64,000 bases of DNA from Polytrichum commune (lineage: Eukaryota; Streptophyta; Polytrichopsida; Polytrichales; Polytrichaceae): contig OX485803.1 in assembly GCA_950295325.1 (NCBI GenBank), positions 53,705,554 through 53,769,553 of the forward strand. The letters are read 5' to 3'. Both the position numbers and the translations under genes were made by a program. The notes under the pieces are model-generated. The model ran no database searches. It worked only from the letters and a program-made list of their open reading frames with translations, and was not told the DNA's origin. Positions 33,969-46,840 of the stretch are shown here, piece after piece (within the stretch, counting starts at the first letter, position 1; every line of letters starts with the position of its first letter).

Positions 33969-36855
33969 ATGACGAGGATGGGGCTCCGAAACTTCACATG
34001 CTTGGTGCCTTCGGAGCCTCTGGATAGCAGCCATGAGTGGAGAGACTCGGAGGAGGAGATGGAGGGAGCAGCAGGGACATCCTACGAGGTTTCCTCCTCT
34101 TCTTATGCAGATCACCGGAAGTTCAAGAGCAGCAGCAGTGACCATAGTGACAGAATCAATTGCTCCAGTGGCAGTACCAATGTGTTCGCATGCTTCCGAG
34201 CCGGTGCCATCAACCTGGTTAGTCAATTTGCAAACCTACACTTCCAAGAGATCCGGTCTGATTGTCGATCCAATATATCCCACACACCAATGCCGGCCAT
34301 GTAATTTCTTGCTTGGCCACTGAACCTCTTATCGGTTCAGTGCAATTTTGGTTTGGTTCGACTATCAACGGAGGGTCAAAGGCGATGGTTGGCAAGAGAA
34401 TTTGCGTGGATGCTCTGAGAAAGGAAATGTGTGCAACCTACTGCTGATGATGGTACTGGCAGAGCAAGTAATCTGGTTTTTCCTGTGTGCGCAGATAGTC
34501 CATCCAGCTATGGCGTCCATGGGGCACCCTAAGAAAGGGGTGTCTGCGGTGCAACCAGTGAATTCTCTGCCACGCACTGCTTTCATGGAGGGAGCTGCTG
34601 AGCATCAAAGTGGCGAGGATCCAACTTCGCCTGTCGTCACTTGCATTGGGCAGGTAAACCAACTTTTCATCCCATCTCATCTCCTCTTACCCCAGTTGTT
34701 CGGGGAAATCTCGGAACACTCAATCGAAGCATACACAGAGCGATCTGTGAGCTTAGCTCTGGCCCTGTTAGCCTGTCTCTGCCTCAGAGTGTGTTTACTT
34801 TCTTTGGTTCTATTTTTTAAGGGACAAGGTGCAATGATGATAACCACAACCACAACCACTCTCACTATAACTACAATACAAGGTGTTGTTGGGATGGGTT
34901 TGGTTCAAGTTTTTGGGAGCTACTATGTGGCACTGGGAGAGAACTTCAAGGCCAAAGCATGGGAGATGATTTGTAAGAGGCGATTACTCGTAGACAAAGT
35001 TTCCACTATATTCCATAGTTTTTTTGGTCTCCACTCCATGGATAGCACAAATAGGAGAGACGAACGTTGAGGTCAAATCCATTTTTCGACTACAAGTCGT
35101 AGTTTGTGTGTAGACGAATAAAAATCGGACTTGTGGTTGAAAGTGAGCGCACAACACAACCACAACCACTTACGTAATTGTGTGTAGCCAAGGAGTAATA
35201 CCGCAAGAATTACATAAGAAAAGCTTCGGACTCTCTTGTCCTCCATGGACTTTGCTCACAGGCGGAGCAGCTTGACACTTGTTTAAGCACTGGAACCTCT
35301 TTTTCTTACGTCCTGTGTTTGAGTTACATCCTCATTGTTTGGACCCCGATCGAAACTATCCACATTTTCAGTTCATCTGCAAGTGGCACTTCCTTCCTGT
35401 AATTCACATGGTGAAGTGAACTGACGAACGATTGGAGATTGTTTTTTTTCTCATATTGCCTCTTCACCTTCTTTGCTTTCAAACTCATCACCCGAAACTC
35501 TTAAGCACTGACGAACCCTGACGAAAAGGTTCACCATATAATGACATTGATATAGAAACTAGGAACACAGATTGCGTAGAGCCTTCCGACAGAACCTTAG
35601 TTGCAACGATGGGGGTCCCCCAATATGAGGTAGGGGGCATGTTTAAGTTAATCGGGGCACTGGAAGCGGAGAGAATAGAATCTCCTATTGGTCATATGTT
35701 CACTCAACCATGTGAACCTCGGGCCGGAAGTGCCACTTGCAGGTGAACTTCGAACTGACATGTTGATAGTTGCCCATAGTGAGTAGGGAAAAAAAGCGGA
35801 GGAGGAAGATGATTCCTAATTGGTTTAGTCACTGCAACACTTAGATGCTTGAGAAATGGAAGGTGATTCTGTGCACACATATGAGAGAGCAGTCTTCTTC
35901 TAAAGAGGGCTTCTCTTGTGCGCTTGTGCAATTCTCACAAGTTTACACTTCAGCCATGTGCCCAGAAAATAGTTCACTTCCGTCATGAAGTGGGTCCGTT
36001 GATTTGTTTTGATCTTTTGCGAAATCATTTTGTCATCGGATAGGGGTACTACTGCTAATGAATCCAGTTCTGATAGGGGACGCTGAAAGAAAGATTAGGG
36101 GAACAAAGCACACCAGTGCACATGAGCAACTTCTTCTTGTGTCGATTTGGATAAAATGTTGGTGTCAGGCATGGTGATGGTTCCAGTGAGTATCTTCAAT
36201 AACGATGTTGGTAGACCTGGTCTGAAAACATTTTGTTAACCGAGTGTATTGAACTGTGTTGGTTTTGTTCCAGGTTAGGGTGAAGCCCACGAAAGCCACA
36301 AAGTCACCCGAGAAATCCATGGAGGGATTGATGGACTTGAGGAATCTGAAATCGATTCGGAAAGACAATAAGTTACAACGGATCGAAGGAGCATTCTCTG
36401 CGCCCTCGTCCCCAAGGCCGTCGAGATGGAAGCAATTTCTCGGTGCAAAAGGAACCGTCAACCCTAGCTTGCAAAACTCCCCGGAGAAGGAAGAGTTCCA
36501 GATCGACCTCAACCGGTTCAGCTCCGCGTGCTCCAGCATTGCGAAAACCACTCCCTGCTTCAAGGACATGAAGGGACGGACGCACACGGGAGCGTTCCTT
36601 GCCAAGTCCCTCATGATGTTGCAGCTTGACTGTGAAGAGCGCGAAGAAGAAAAGGAACTGAAACACACTATATACGAGGGCTCCGACAACAAAGTGAAGG
36701 ATTCTGAAACTGTGGAACAAGGGTCTTTTTGCAAACCGGTGGTTAATAATATTCTAGCCAAAGGTGCAATTGTTGAGGAGCCACTTTGGAAGCGGCGGAG
36801 TGGTGCCAAACCACTCACACTTGACCTGAAGAAGCAGAGCAGTCATGACCGTTGA
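33969..36855 (+). CDS. Three-exon plant gene of unknown function, 329 residues
   Basis: Proposed exons are 33969-34217, 34495-34653 and 36274-36855, all phase 0. Donors are CTG|GTTAGT and CAG|GTAAAC; acceptors are a TTTTTCC-rich tract ending GCAG, and TTTTGTTCCAG. The first in-frame ATG has good context (ACCATGA). The protein is serine-rich at the N terminus (about residues 20-75), has the segment DPTSPVVTCIGQVRVKPTK spanning the exon 2/3 junction (about residues 122-140), and a basic to acidic C-terminal half with SPRPSRWKQFL and an EEREEEKELKH stretch. No transmembrane segment or enzyme motif is visible. The conserved-looking SP-VTCIGQV motif across the splice junction supports the model; I recall similar text in uncharacterised plant proteins (for example syringolide-induced 14-1-1-like) but cannot verify this. 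The long second intron (~1.6 kb) contains no clear element. Confidence 0.65.
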
Positions 36856-38041
36856 CGTTCGGAGCCTCATCTCGAGATTTCGATAATTATTTTAATATTT
36901 GACCTGAAAACACGAAAGCATCCTAGTACGCGATTCCTGGTCGCGTGGACAAAACAAGCATTGAGAATACTTTCTTATCTGAAAGATTTGTTAGTTGGCC
37001 GCCCATTTGAGCAGAAAGGTGATCTTCATGATGATGAGTTGGCCCACCGTGCTGATGAATTACATGAATTTTCAAAATGGGGATTGTTTCAACAACTATT
37101 TCAAGGCTGGAGCCATGCAGACAGAAAACCGAGGGCGTCGATTTTAGGGTTTTATGAGATATGACATCAGATCAGACACGATGGCGTTGAAAGTTTACTG
37201 TACCAAAATGTGATATAGTAGTGTACATGCGCAAGTGGTTTCCAAAGTACCTGGGTTTTTCTCGGAGTTGAGACAGGTTGCTTGGTCTTGATCTGTGTTT
37301 TCAAGACTTGAGGATTTTTCCAATTTCCCAATATGAGGATCTGAAGCTTTCCGAAAGAAAGCTTGTGATGATCTGTACACGTCGTATCAAATGAAGGGAT
37401 GTCTTACCATGCACCCACACAAAGAGGTTGCTATGCTTTCCAAACCGAGTGCATCCCCAAAATATTCCACCCTGTTTTATATTGAGATGCAATTGAGTGC
37501 AAATCACTGTTTCAATTCCCAATTCTCTGGAATTCCATGGGAAATGTTGTCTAATAATGAATGTATCGTCTGACTACAAGCTTACAGTAATTCTGAGAGG
37601 TCACTCGGCCTTCGTGTTCAGTGATTTTGTTGTCAAATGTTGTTGATGTTGAATGAAGTATGAATGTAGGTGAGGCCAGTTTATGTCGTCAAATGTCACC
37701 ACTCCACCTTCACTCACTATGATGTCGAATATTACTGGAGGTTAAAGGAAGCATCAAGAATAAAGGAATTGCTGAATTGACCACATAGTTTTTTAAAACA
37801 CATGTTGTGTGGTCATATGGCCTGTCAAAATTTGATTGTTATTGCACACTTGCAGAGGGAGCAAGGTATTAGCTATGTGTTGCAATTTATACGCTTGGCC
37901 AACTTGAATGATAAAGTCAAAGCCTACTCGACACTTTACATATTGATTGTGGTTGTTTAACTAGTGTGTGGTCGTTTTTACAATCCTCCAAAAATAATGC
38001 TTAAGCAACACCTACATGTGAAGTTTGGCAATAAAATTGGT
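36856..38041. other. 3' flank of the unknown gene, no further gene
   Basis: Contains the presumed 3' untranslated region. Short frames at 36961-37573 have no conserved features. Confidence 0.4.
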
Positions 38042-38117
38042 GCACTTGCAAAAGATCTTGTGTAAGTAGACCCTAAGCCTTGCAAGAATCCTACTTACAC
38101 AAGGTCCTTTGCGAGTG
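38042..38117. other. Strong 76 nt hairpin
   Basis: CACTTGCAAAAGATCTTGTG with AAGTAG pairs with CTACTTACACAAGGTCCTTTGCGAGTG: 24 of 27 positions match, and two of three mismatches are G:U pairs in a plus-strand transcript. The loop is ~21 nt. Size and pairing fit a small MITE or a precursor-like RNA hairpin; there is no expression evidence. Confidence 0.55.
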
Positions 38118-38430
38118 TATGGATAAAGATTGGCCAATGGCAAGTATCTCGGCCTCCCTTCGAAGGAGTGTGCAAGAATTTTCTCCTTCGGTTTTCGAAC
38201 CTCGGTGGAAGAGAGTGAGGTGCTCATCTTCCTTGGTGGCTCGTGTTACCTTGATTTGTTTTGGGTATCTGGCAAGTTATCCTTGTTTTTTTCTTTTCGA
38301 GTCCTTGTTTTGGTCACCGGCCTAAACCCCCTTCGAGCATGGCTCTCTTTGGGGCTTTAATGTCATTGTAATTGTATTCTCTTGCGATGGAAATCCATTT
38401 GTTTTGTAATAATAATGATATTATCGTTGT
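38118..38430 (+). mobile_element. Possible L1-type LINE 3' fragment
   Basis: A plus-strand frame starting in NGKYLGLPS (about 38133) resembles the region downstream of the reverse transcriptase in plant L1 elements, where KYLGLP is common. The sequence ends with TTTTGTAATAATAATGATATT, which could be a decayed tail. Only this motif supports the call. Confidence 0.2.
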
Positions 38431-41400
38431 TATTATTATTTTCACTTCTTTGGATATGATATTACTGTAGATTTCTTCACTTGAAACGAACTCTTCAATT
38501 TTGTATTTTTTCTGTGTTTAAGAAGCACATGAAGTCCCTCTCTTGGCTATACAAGTAGAAAACACACTACCCATCCCCTCTAGGTTAAGTTAGGGTAGGT
38601 CTAACTTGGGAATTCAAATACTCCTTATTTCACCTTACTTTCGGATTTAAGATTAGACCCAAGCTTGAAGATTGGTTTCTCAAATTAGGAGTAACTTTTT
38701 CAGTGAGCAGTGCCAAGATTTGGTGGGAACGTGATGCCACTTCCTTGTTTCAAACATTGGACCCAGGCCCTAGTGTAAACTCCTTGGGTCCAAAATTATG
38801 CTCCCAACCATAGGATCCTAGTGCAAACCCACCCTTGTTTCTCTCATCTTGTTGAGACATAATCCAAAACTTAAGATAATTTAGAACTCCCAGTGAAGTT
38901 GGTGTTAAGGTTGTTGTTGTCAATACAAAGGCAAGCATTGCTAAGGCGCTTTAGACGGGGTCCAACAAAATGGAGCAATCCTATTGGTCAACTAGTGTAA
39001 ACTGAATCGAAGGCCTTTAGATGAGGGTCCAAGACCAAGGAAAGGCAAAGTGGGGTATCTCCTACATGAGATATTTTTGAAAGGCAACATTATTGGTCCA
39101 AACTGAGAAATGAAGTTAAGAAGAGAACGCATGTTTTGGAGAACCATTTTAGAAAATAAAGTCCAACGGAACATCCAGCTCAACGGTTCAAATCAGTCCC
39201 TATGTTCTTAGACCGTGGACTCCCATCTAAGGTGCCCCTAAGTTTCCTTGTCGTGTCTTTCATCTTGCCAAGTCTACATCTATCATGCTTGATGTGGGTG
39301 AGCCACAACTAACTTCAGTGTTTTGTTGACTAAAGGCTCGCTTTCTACTCTACATGTTTACTTCCTTTCCGAGTCAGTGTCAAGTATTTTGAAAGTGTAA
39401 AATAGGATAAAGAATACCATGCGGTTTTGCGTGCCAAGAATTATTTTTCCTTGGTCAAAGTTGGGACATGCGAGTGTCAGCTTTCCTTCTTGGAGTCTTT
39501 GTATGAAAGTGGTGTCCTTACTTACAAGATCGACACCAAATAAATGACCCAGATTTTATAAAATTCCTTAGGGGGCATCAAAATCGTGGGTAGACTTCAA
39601 CAATCTGCTAACAAAATTACCGCTAACGAACTACACTAAATGCTGTATTTAGTGTCCCAATTCTATTTGTTTTGCTCAATACAAATTGTAAACCGCCTTG
39701 CAGTGTCACCAACACTACATTAACCTTAACATGATCCGTCTACAATGTTGCAATTACCGTCATTTTCTAAGAGAAATTTCATCCAAATGTTTCATTCATC
39801 CATTGCAATCTTTCATTATAGAAATGTTAGAATATAGATAATACGAAACTTTGTTTCAATAATTGGCATTTGGATGACAACACTTGTAAACTTATTCATA
39901 AGGAGTGTCATTAGGAAAATTACTGCAGTGTAGCTTTACAAACTACAGTTGAGCAGGGGGTGCCATGCAGGAAGATAAAATAAAGCCTAAAATTTGAAAA
40001 AAAAGCACTCATATCAAAAAAAGTATTTTTTTGCTTAAGTTTGAGTTTTTAAAATTTCGTATCCTCTTATTTGAAGAAGCAAAATCCTAGAAACAAATAG
40101 AGCAGATGGTCCAACTACAGAACTTTTTTTGTTTTTTTTGTTTATGCTTGTGCTTTGTGGTACGGCAGCACCCATACTATTCCAATGGTTGGTAAGTAGA
40201 GATGTTTCCACTGGTGATGTCTCTTGACCAGACGTTGAAATGAATCTAAGCTTTTGACCTCTATTGCAGGATGGCGCTTCTGGATGTTGGTAATGATATT
40301 CAATTGATTCATATCTGATTCCATCAATTGATTTCAACCTTGAAAATATCAACTTTGATAGTGATATATATTCAGCGCTTTCAATATAATTGTAGGTGGA
40401 TATATGACTGATCTAAAATAGAATACAAAGCATTACTTTTTTTGTTCAGCTGTGCAACAGCGACTCAAACATGTTAATTATGCCATCGCTTGTGAAGTTG
40501 GTACAGTAAGAAATTGTGTCTAGGGTCTTCCGCCAAGGAATGTAATGCTAAGATCAGAGTTCAAGTTGATGACTAGAAGTTAGTCAAACACCCATAAAAC
40601 ATGACAAATTGTATCTAGGTATTTGATCACTACAAAGCTTTTAGTTGATGTTTTTTCCATCAGGAAACAACATTGAAAGCCCAGACAACGTGCAACAACT
40701 TTCTTCACACCCGATAATTGCACAGGCCAGAAAAACTCTTCTGTAATGTGACTGTAACATCAGTATTAGAACTTTTGCTGGTCAGAGTTGTTCTAGCCTG
40801 GCATGGCATGCAAATGATTTCCTGGCTTTCAAAGAAGTTTGATGGTCACCACCACTCAATGTTATCATTTCCAGAAGTGTATACATACCAAGGGGATGGA
40901 CAGTGAAGGTATCGAAAGGACATTTCAAGAGCGCTGGCACAAATGATGGAATGTCAACAAATTGAACAACCAGTCCTTTCTTCCCTCCTGAACATGCTTC
41001 TTCCACCTCCTTTCTAATCATTTAATCTTAAGGCCACAAAATAATTGGCAACCCACCTTGCACTAGTACATTTTCCTAATAAAATTTCTTCAAATACCTA
41101 CATGGGTTCACAAGACTACTGTTGTCACAAGACATGATCACCACATATTCTTGAGCAGAGCTTCCACTCAGAAAGAACAGCCTTTCAATGGTATACAGTC
41201 ACTACCAATCCTTTCGGTTTAAGGGATATATACTCTACTGCAAATCATTAAAACTTGCCGAAGGTCACAGATCTTGCTTTAAGGCCAATGAAGTAAAGGT
41301 TATTAACCTTGCTGGAAGTAATGCAGAGAATATGTAGATTGGCAAGCACATTGTTGTAGCACCAAGACTATGGGTAGTTTCCTTGACCAAGGCATTTTCA

Positions 41401-41976
41401 AGAACTGGTTAAATGAAAGCAGGAATAACAGGAAATTTGACTTTATAAAACTATACACTGCTGATTTGCAAAAACTCAATATTGCCATTCACAATAGCAG
41501 TGAACCATGAATACCGGCAAGTTACTGCAGATTTTGCATGGTGGTCGTTAGGACAAAGGTTTCAATGATACAGGGGAGGGCAAGAAATTGGCTTGCCTTC
41601 CAAGTCTGCTAAATGAACTAAGACCCTTGGGTGCTCGCAGAGTGAGAGAGAGATCAACCTAGTCTCCACTACCCAACCATCTGTTTGAACCATGATGAAC
41701 TGTCAAATGCCATCCATTGATGACTATAAACTAGGAGCTACCGTAAGTCTAAGAAGGTTCTAATCTACTAGCTAATGTGAAAGCTGTGGAGGCCATAGCA
41801 TTCTTAGCCGTCCTATCAAGTCTTTCAAAACTGCCATCAGGTATTGACTATACACAAAGATATATATAGTGACACGAACCCAACCGCATCTACAGGTCAC
41901 TGTAGATCCCCTGAACTGAATGGAGGCATGTGTATTCTAAGTCATTCCACATATTGAATTGAAAGTTAATGGTGGT
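38431..41976. other. Intergenic, no gene recognised
   Basis: About 3.5 kb of AT-rich DNA between the two host genes. The part from ~41000 to 41976 probably includes the 3' untranslated region of the syntaxin gene. Short frames (for example 40035-40352 minus) lack family resemblance. Confidence 0.4.
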
Positions 41977-44294
41977 CTAATGGCCGTTTGCAGATACTGC
42001 AGCATCATGGATGCTCTTGGCAACAGGGACGACAACAATAAGGATAAGTATAATGAGCAGGATTATCCCAATACAAATACACTTCCGGGTGTTCCTTTGG
42101 TGCTTCTTCGCAGTTTTAAGTTGACCGGTGCCTCGCTCCACATATGTAGCTGCATTGTTCACCTGCACAGAAGTGTTCAATCGTGTAAGTCTCCAGAAAC
42201 GAGGTTGAGGTTATAATTAGAAGGTTTAACAAGCCTCAGTATACAATATGACAATTGGATCACGCATTATTCCAACTGTTAAGTCTCCTTTTCGTATGGA
42301 ACATGGCAAACAAACCTCATCAGCAAGTTTGTCAACCTAGGCAATTGAGGACTATTAACACCTAAATAACTTCGGTGGTAAGAAATCACTCTAGAATACC
42401 TGTGACTCAATGTCATTGAGCTGCTCGCCCTGGGCCTCAACAAGGACTGCCATGTCCATGAAAATCTGATGCAACTCAAGCAGGTTCCGCTCAATTTCTT
42501 TCACTGCATCATGTCTCTCCTGAATCTCACGAATAGACTCGAGAATCTGTCCCCGGCCTTGCTCGTGGATGGCTTTCTGCAAGAATTTCTCGCTCTCACC
42601 AGTCTCAATTATCTGCTCAATGGTGTTCTCATCAGCTTTCTGGCCTGTGATGGTGAAGTACCTGTGGAAACAACATGCATGTCAACAACCAGATGATATC
42701 AAGGAATTCGATATACTGCCACTCTGAATGCTCTGTGGTGCAAGTCACCCTCTGAATGTATAAAAGTAGTCTCAGACCAGCATAGCCAGGACATCCGAGT
42801 CTAGGATTTACAAACATTTAACTGCGACCTGACATCAATGTAGAGTCTTGGATACTCAGATAGATGCATTGAATTCAGTTGCGAGTAAGATCCTACCTGC
42901 GTTCTATAGTGTCTCGATATTCCCCCATTATCCTCTGACGGAGTTCCTGGAACTCTCCCATGAGGTCCTTTAGCTTCTTCCTTAAAGTGTTAGTGATGGA
43001 AATGCGGGTACGATCAGTTGGGGTGCCAGCCTCACATCCTGGGCTCTTGCGGCTTGAGAGGTTAGCCCTGTCAAGGTCTTCAAGTTTGGTTCTGATGCTT
43101 CTCGCAACTTTGTTGACCTGCCACCAGAATCACGTGTTAGAATTACGCACATTTCGGTTACGCCACCTTTCTTTTCTTAGGGGACTATGCGCAGAGATGG
43201 ACGTCTGTGGCTACAGAGCAAGGATATTCTCATGAGACTGAGACCTGTGAGGAGTTCTGCTGAATTCAGTTCAAGCACTGTCAATGCAGATGACATTGCC
43301 GAAATTAAATGGGGAAAACGCACATCATGGTACGAGAAAGTTGACAACTGGGAAGCCCGCGTAAACGTAGGGAGGAGCACGAATAGGAGAGAATGTGCGA
43401 CAAATTTGTTAAGTATCCAAAACTTTCTTGACTTGAAAAGTCGTGAATTACAAAGAAAGAAAGAAAGAAAGCTACAAACTCGTGAGTTGCAATCCGATCA
43501 TTGTCCCAACCCGAACAGGATGCCAACGATGGTACAAAGTATTCCCCTAAACTCGACATCCCATCCAAGATCGATACCACGAAGACTTGGAATTTCTGAC
43601 CATCATCAATAGGTGGAACAGGAATTACAAGCTTACCAACGCGACATACTTTCGGTGCACTCCGAAAGAAGTAAATGGCATCGTGGCACGAAAAGCTTGA
43701 CAATTGGGGAGCCCATATAAATATTGAGAACATCACGAATAGGAGAAAACTTACACAAGATTTGTCAGATACTCACAAAACTTTCTTGACTTGAAGTTCG
43801 GGAGTTTCTAAAAGAAGAGGCTATAATTTCGTGAACACCATCAACCTTGCTCCAAACACGGCATTCCCTTTAACTTGATGTCCCACGATACAACTACAAC
43901 AAGACCCAGTACCATCAAGACTTGGCTCTTTGAAACCGCCTTCCGGCACCCAAGGTGTTGAACCAAACACCACTCAACGGTAGGTGGAACAGGAGTGAAA
44001 GCTTACCAATGCGACATCCTTGTCCATACGGTCCCGTAGTTGCTTCATGGTCTGGGCCTTGTGAACGGTCTTACTCTCGTCGTTCATGTCCTGCAGCTTC
44101 ACAAGGAGCTCCTTAATCCTCTCCATCTCGCTCTTGATCTGCCCAACCTCATCAAAGAACTGGGCCAAGTTCTTCTCAGTATCAACTGTGTCCATTTCCT
44201 GGTCCTGGCCCGCCTCGACATCTTTCAGGTTATTCTTCTTCAGGTCCACGTAGGCCATGCCCTGGGCGAACTTCTTCTGCAAAAGATCCTGCAT
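41977..44294 (-). CDS. SYP1: SYP1-type plasma-membrane syntaxin (Qa-SNARE), 318 residues
   Basis: Four coding exons on the minus strand: 44294-44007, 43117-42897, 42661-42400 and 42162-41977, all with GT-AG borders (TTG|GTAAGC, CGCAG|GTAGG, CAG|GTATTC donors). Joined, they give 318 residues, near the usual ~300-310 of plant SYP1 proteins. The N terminus MQDLLQKKF and [11 protein letters not shown] match the SYP1 opening; residues ~35-165 form the Habc bundle ([16 protein letters not shown], then [17 protein letters not shown]); [10 protein letters not shown] precedes the Qa SNARE helix (about 195-258) with the zero-layer glutamine in [11 protein letters not shown] at about residue 235. A C-terminal anchor ([16 protein letters not shown], ~288-303) is followed by a short tail. 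The family mediates secretory-vesicle and cell-plate fusion with SNAP33- and VAMP72-type partners. All key features are intact. SYP13 versus SYP11/12 cannot be settled by eye. Confidence 0.95.
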
Positions 44295-45826
44295 GGTGAC
44301 AGTGTGGCGTCTCTTGCCTCAAATGGGAAAGTTATACCGGAGTGATTGGAGAGTGGAGGAATAGGAAAACAGCAGAAGCTCCAGCAACTCCTCGAACAAG
44401 CAGAGCAATAAACTCGTTTTGACGATTGTGTATGTTTCGAGTCATGAGAGACTTAAGGATATGTGTGGAATGTAGTAGGTCCAGGCAGCTGCTGGTGGCA
44501 AATCAAGAAAAGAATTATGATGTCAGTATCAGAAGGCATGCAATTGTGAGCATAGCCACATCACATAGCCAAATCTGCACTCACATTGACGAAAACCACT
44601 TAGATCTACTACCAGAGCACATAAAAACACAAACTATCACATTAAAGAAAACACATATAATTACACCGATAAGCCTCGTCGTCGACACAGAACATAGACC
44701 AACTACAACAATGCAGTCGGTAGGAGCAACAGATTCGAACAAACATCGTTCAACACAGCTCCTAAACGAAAAACGCAATCTCTGAAATTGCGTTCAAACC
44801 TGAAGGGACACCTCAGAAACAGAGGTCTCGCAGTCAAAGTTCAAATCGCCATTTCAGATCCGGCACAGAGCGCCTACACATATACGCATACCTCTAGAAT
44901 GCAATCGTCCTACTCGCAATTCTCAAATACACATTACTAAGATTGAAATGCCTCCAAATTTCAAATGCAATACAAATGCCTCCAAACCTGACAAGCAACC
45001 ACGGCGCCGCACCGCAGCCCACAAATTTGTCAAGGAAGAATGATAGGCAATGTTGATGAGATACCTGGGGGGATGCTGAGGCCTAATAAAGAAAGTGGCG
45101 CTTCTTCAGATCGCGAGAGACCGAAATAGGATTTGCAAATCAAGGCGAGACGCAAATCACATACACATAGAAGTGAGAAAGATCGAACAAAACAACGAAG
45201 GAGGAGGAAATGAGCACGGGCCGGGTCGTAGCGCGGGTCCCGTTTGAATCGACCCGCCAACTGGTGACCGGAACTTCCAGTTACCATCCCGTTCAAATTT
45301 ATCTTCCCGTTAGGAACCCCTCGCAAGGGCCCAGCGCTTGGGCGGGTGGGGGGCGTTGGGGTTCGGGTGTTTGGGCGGCGACGGGGGGGTTGACCCGGTG
45401 AAGAGGCGGGTGGTGACCTGATGGTGCGGCGATATGTGGGGCCTGGAGGACGGGTGACCGGGTGACCGGGCGGGTAGGGGAGCCCGGGTTGTGGACGGAG
45501 CAGTTAATGTGTCTGGTGTAGCCGTTGGATTTTCATCTGAGCGGCAAAACTCAGGCCGCGTCATTCGGCCGTTGGATGAACCAGCTGGATGGAAAAGGTT
45601 AGCGGCAACGGATACGTTGGATGAACGTTTCTGGGCGGTGGATGGATGGATGTGAATTATTGGCCTTGACATTTAAGGCGGTGGGGTCCACGTGTGTCCA
45701 GTCAGCCTGACATGTAAGACTTCTTGGAGGTTACATTTGGCGTGGAATCTGGCCTTGTGGGTATTTTGAACGAGGATTATTAGTAGGTTTAAATCAACCC
45801 AAAATCAATTGATGAATATAGTTTAG
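44295..45826 (-). promoter_or_regulatory. Leader and promoter region of the syntaxin gene
   Basis: A candidate splice donor in untranslated leader, CAG|GTATCTC, lies at about 45065-45058 on the minus strand, and a pyrimidine-rich stretch near 44350-44400 could hold the acceptor, giving a 5' leader intron as in many plant syntaxin genes. Upstream (45200-45700) the DNA is GC-rich with GGGTGACCGGGTGACCGGGC-type repeats near 45455. The exact transcription start is not determinable. Short frames on both strands here are probably incidental. Confidence 0.4.
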
Positions 45827-46225
45827 AGTAGAGGCACCCATAACCAATCACTTAAGAGATTTTGTGCCATATCTAGAGAAGTATGAGGTGGTGCAAATTT
45901 TTCATGTGTAGGAAGATAGAAATCAAGAGAACTGTAATTTTTTTGGTAATTTTAATTCTTAAACTTAAATTAATGTATATTTTTTGAAGCCAAAAGATGG
46001 TCCAAACATATTACCAGTGTCTAGACTTTGTCATAACCGTTCACTTTAATTGCTCATTCCTCTTCACTTTAGCACTCAAAACTCGGACATGTGTCGTGGC
46101 AGTATTGGTTCCGGCTTGATCAAATTTCTATCCCAGCCTGCTCGAAATCCAATCCCAACCTTATTGAAAGTCCAGTACCCTATAGATTGCCAATGGGGTC
46201 ATGATCGGGAATAGGTGCCTCTACT
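45827..46225 (-). mobile_element. MITE family B, copy 4
   Basis: The ends AGTAGAGGCACC and GGTGCCTCTACT are exact inverses over 12 bases. The interior is inverse to copy 1, with ATCACTTAAGAGATT, a 'GAGAAGTATGAGG' block and a 'GCCAATGGGGTCATGATCGGG' block. About 399 bp and among the best preserved copies. Confidence 0.8.
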
Positions 46226-46261
46226 ATATATGTAGATGGGTCTTAAATAGTTTTTTTTTTC

Positions 46262-46840
46262 TAACTAGAGTCAATCCACCTGTTCCGATCAGGACCCCAT
46301 CGGGAATCCATAGGGTGCCATAATTTCGATCAATGTGGGACTAATTTTGGTAATTTCTTTTCATGGGTGGTTAAAATAAGGTTCCACGTTTCATGGTTCT
46401 TGATTTTAGTTTCCACATAGGCTACTTGCCCACCATATTATAGTGGGAATGTAGATGCCAACATATGCCATTGGGTGGCATCTACATTCCCACTATAACA
46501 TGGTGGGTGAGCAGCCTAAGTGGAAACTAACCCTTAGTCTCCAACTTTGGTTATGGTATCACCAAGGATTTGATAGTGCCATTACACATGTCTCAAAGTT
46601 TCAAGTGTTGAATTGAGGAGCAATTTGTCTCAAAATGAGCAATTATGGCAGACTTTGTACATTGGTAATGTGTTCATGCCAACTTTGGCTTTAAACATTC
46701 ATAATAATATAGGGAATAAAATCACCAAAACAAATGTAGTCCTCTTGATTTCTATCTTCCTACATGGGAAAAGTTTGCACCGCCTTATACTTCTCCAAAT
46801 TTGACCCATAATCTCTCAAGTGATTGGTTATGGGCGCCTA
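46262..46840 (+). mobile_element. MITE family B, copy 5, carrying a nested foldback
   Basis: It follows the family B order (CCGATCAGGACCCCATCGGG at left; TCTCAAGTGATTGGTTATGG and GGCGCCTACACT at right) but is interrupted at about 46350-46560 by unrelated DNA that includes the hairpin at 46406-46530. The left terminus is degraded. The nesting shows the foldback inserted after family B. Confidence 0.7.
46406..46530. mobile_element. 125 bp near-perfect foldback element
   Basis: TTAGTTTCCAC at the left is inverted as GTGGAAACTAA at the right; inward, GCCCACCAT and ATGGTGGG(T), then ATAGTGGGAATGTAGATGCC and GGCATCTACATTCCCACTAT pair exactly. Arms are ~57 bp with a ~12 nt loop. High arm identity implies recent origin. 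In a transcript it would form a long stable stem. Confidence 0.85.

Noticed and set aside
34365-34865. Minus-strand frames opposite exon 2 of the unknown gene
   Set aside because: No domains, and the plus-strand exons have matching phases and good splice sites.
43140-44000. Long frames in the first syntaxin intron as separate genes
   Set aside because: They lie between well-defined exons 1 and 2, on either strand, and contain duplicated intronic sequence (similar blocks near 43310, 43470 and 43700) without a domain.
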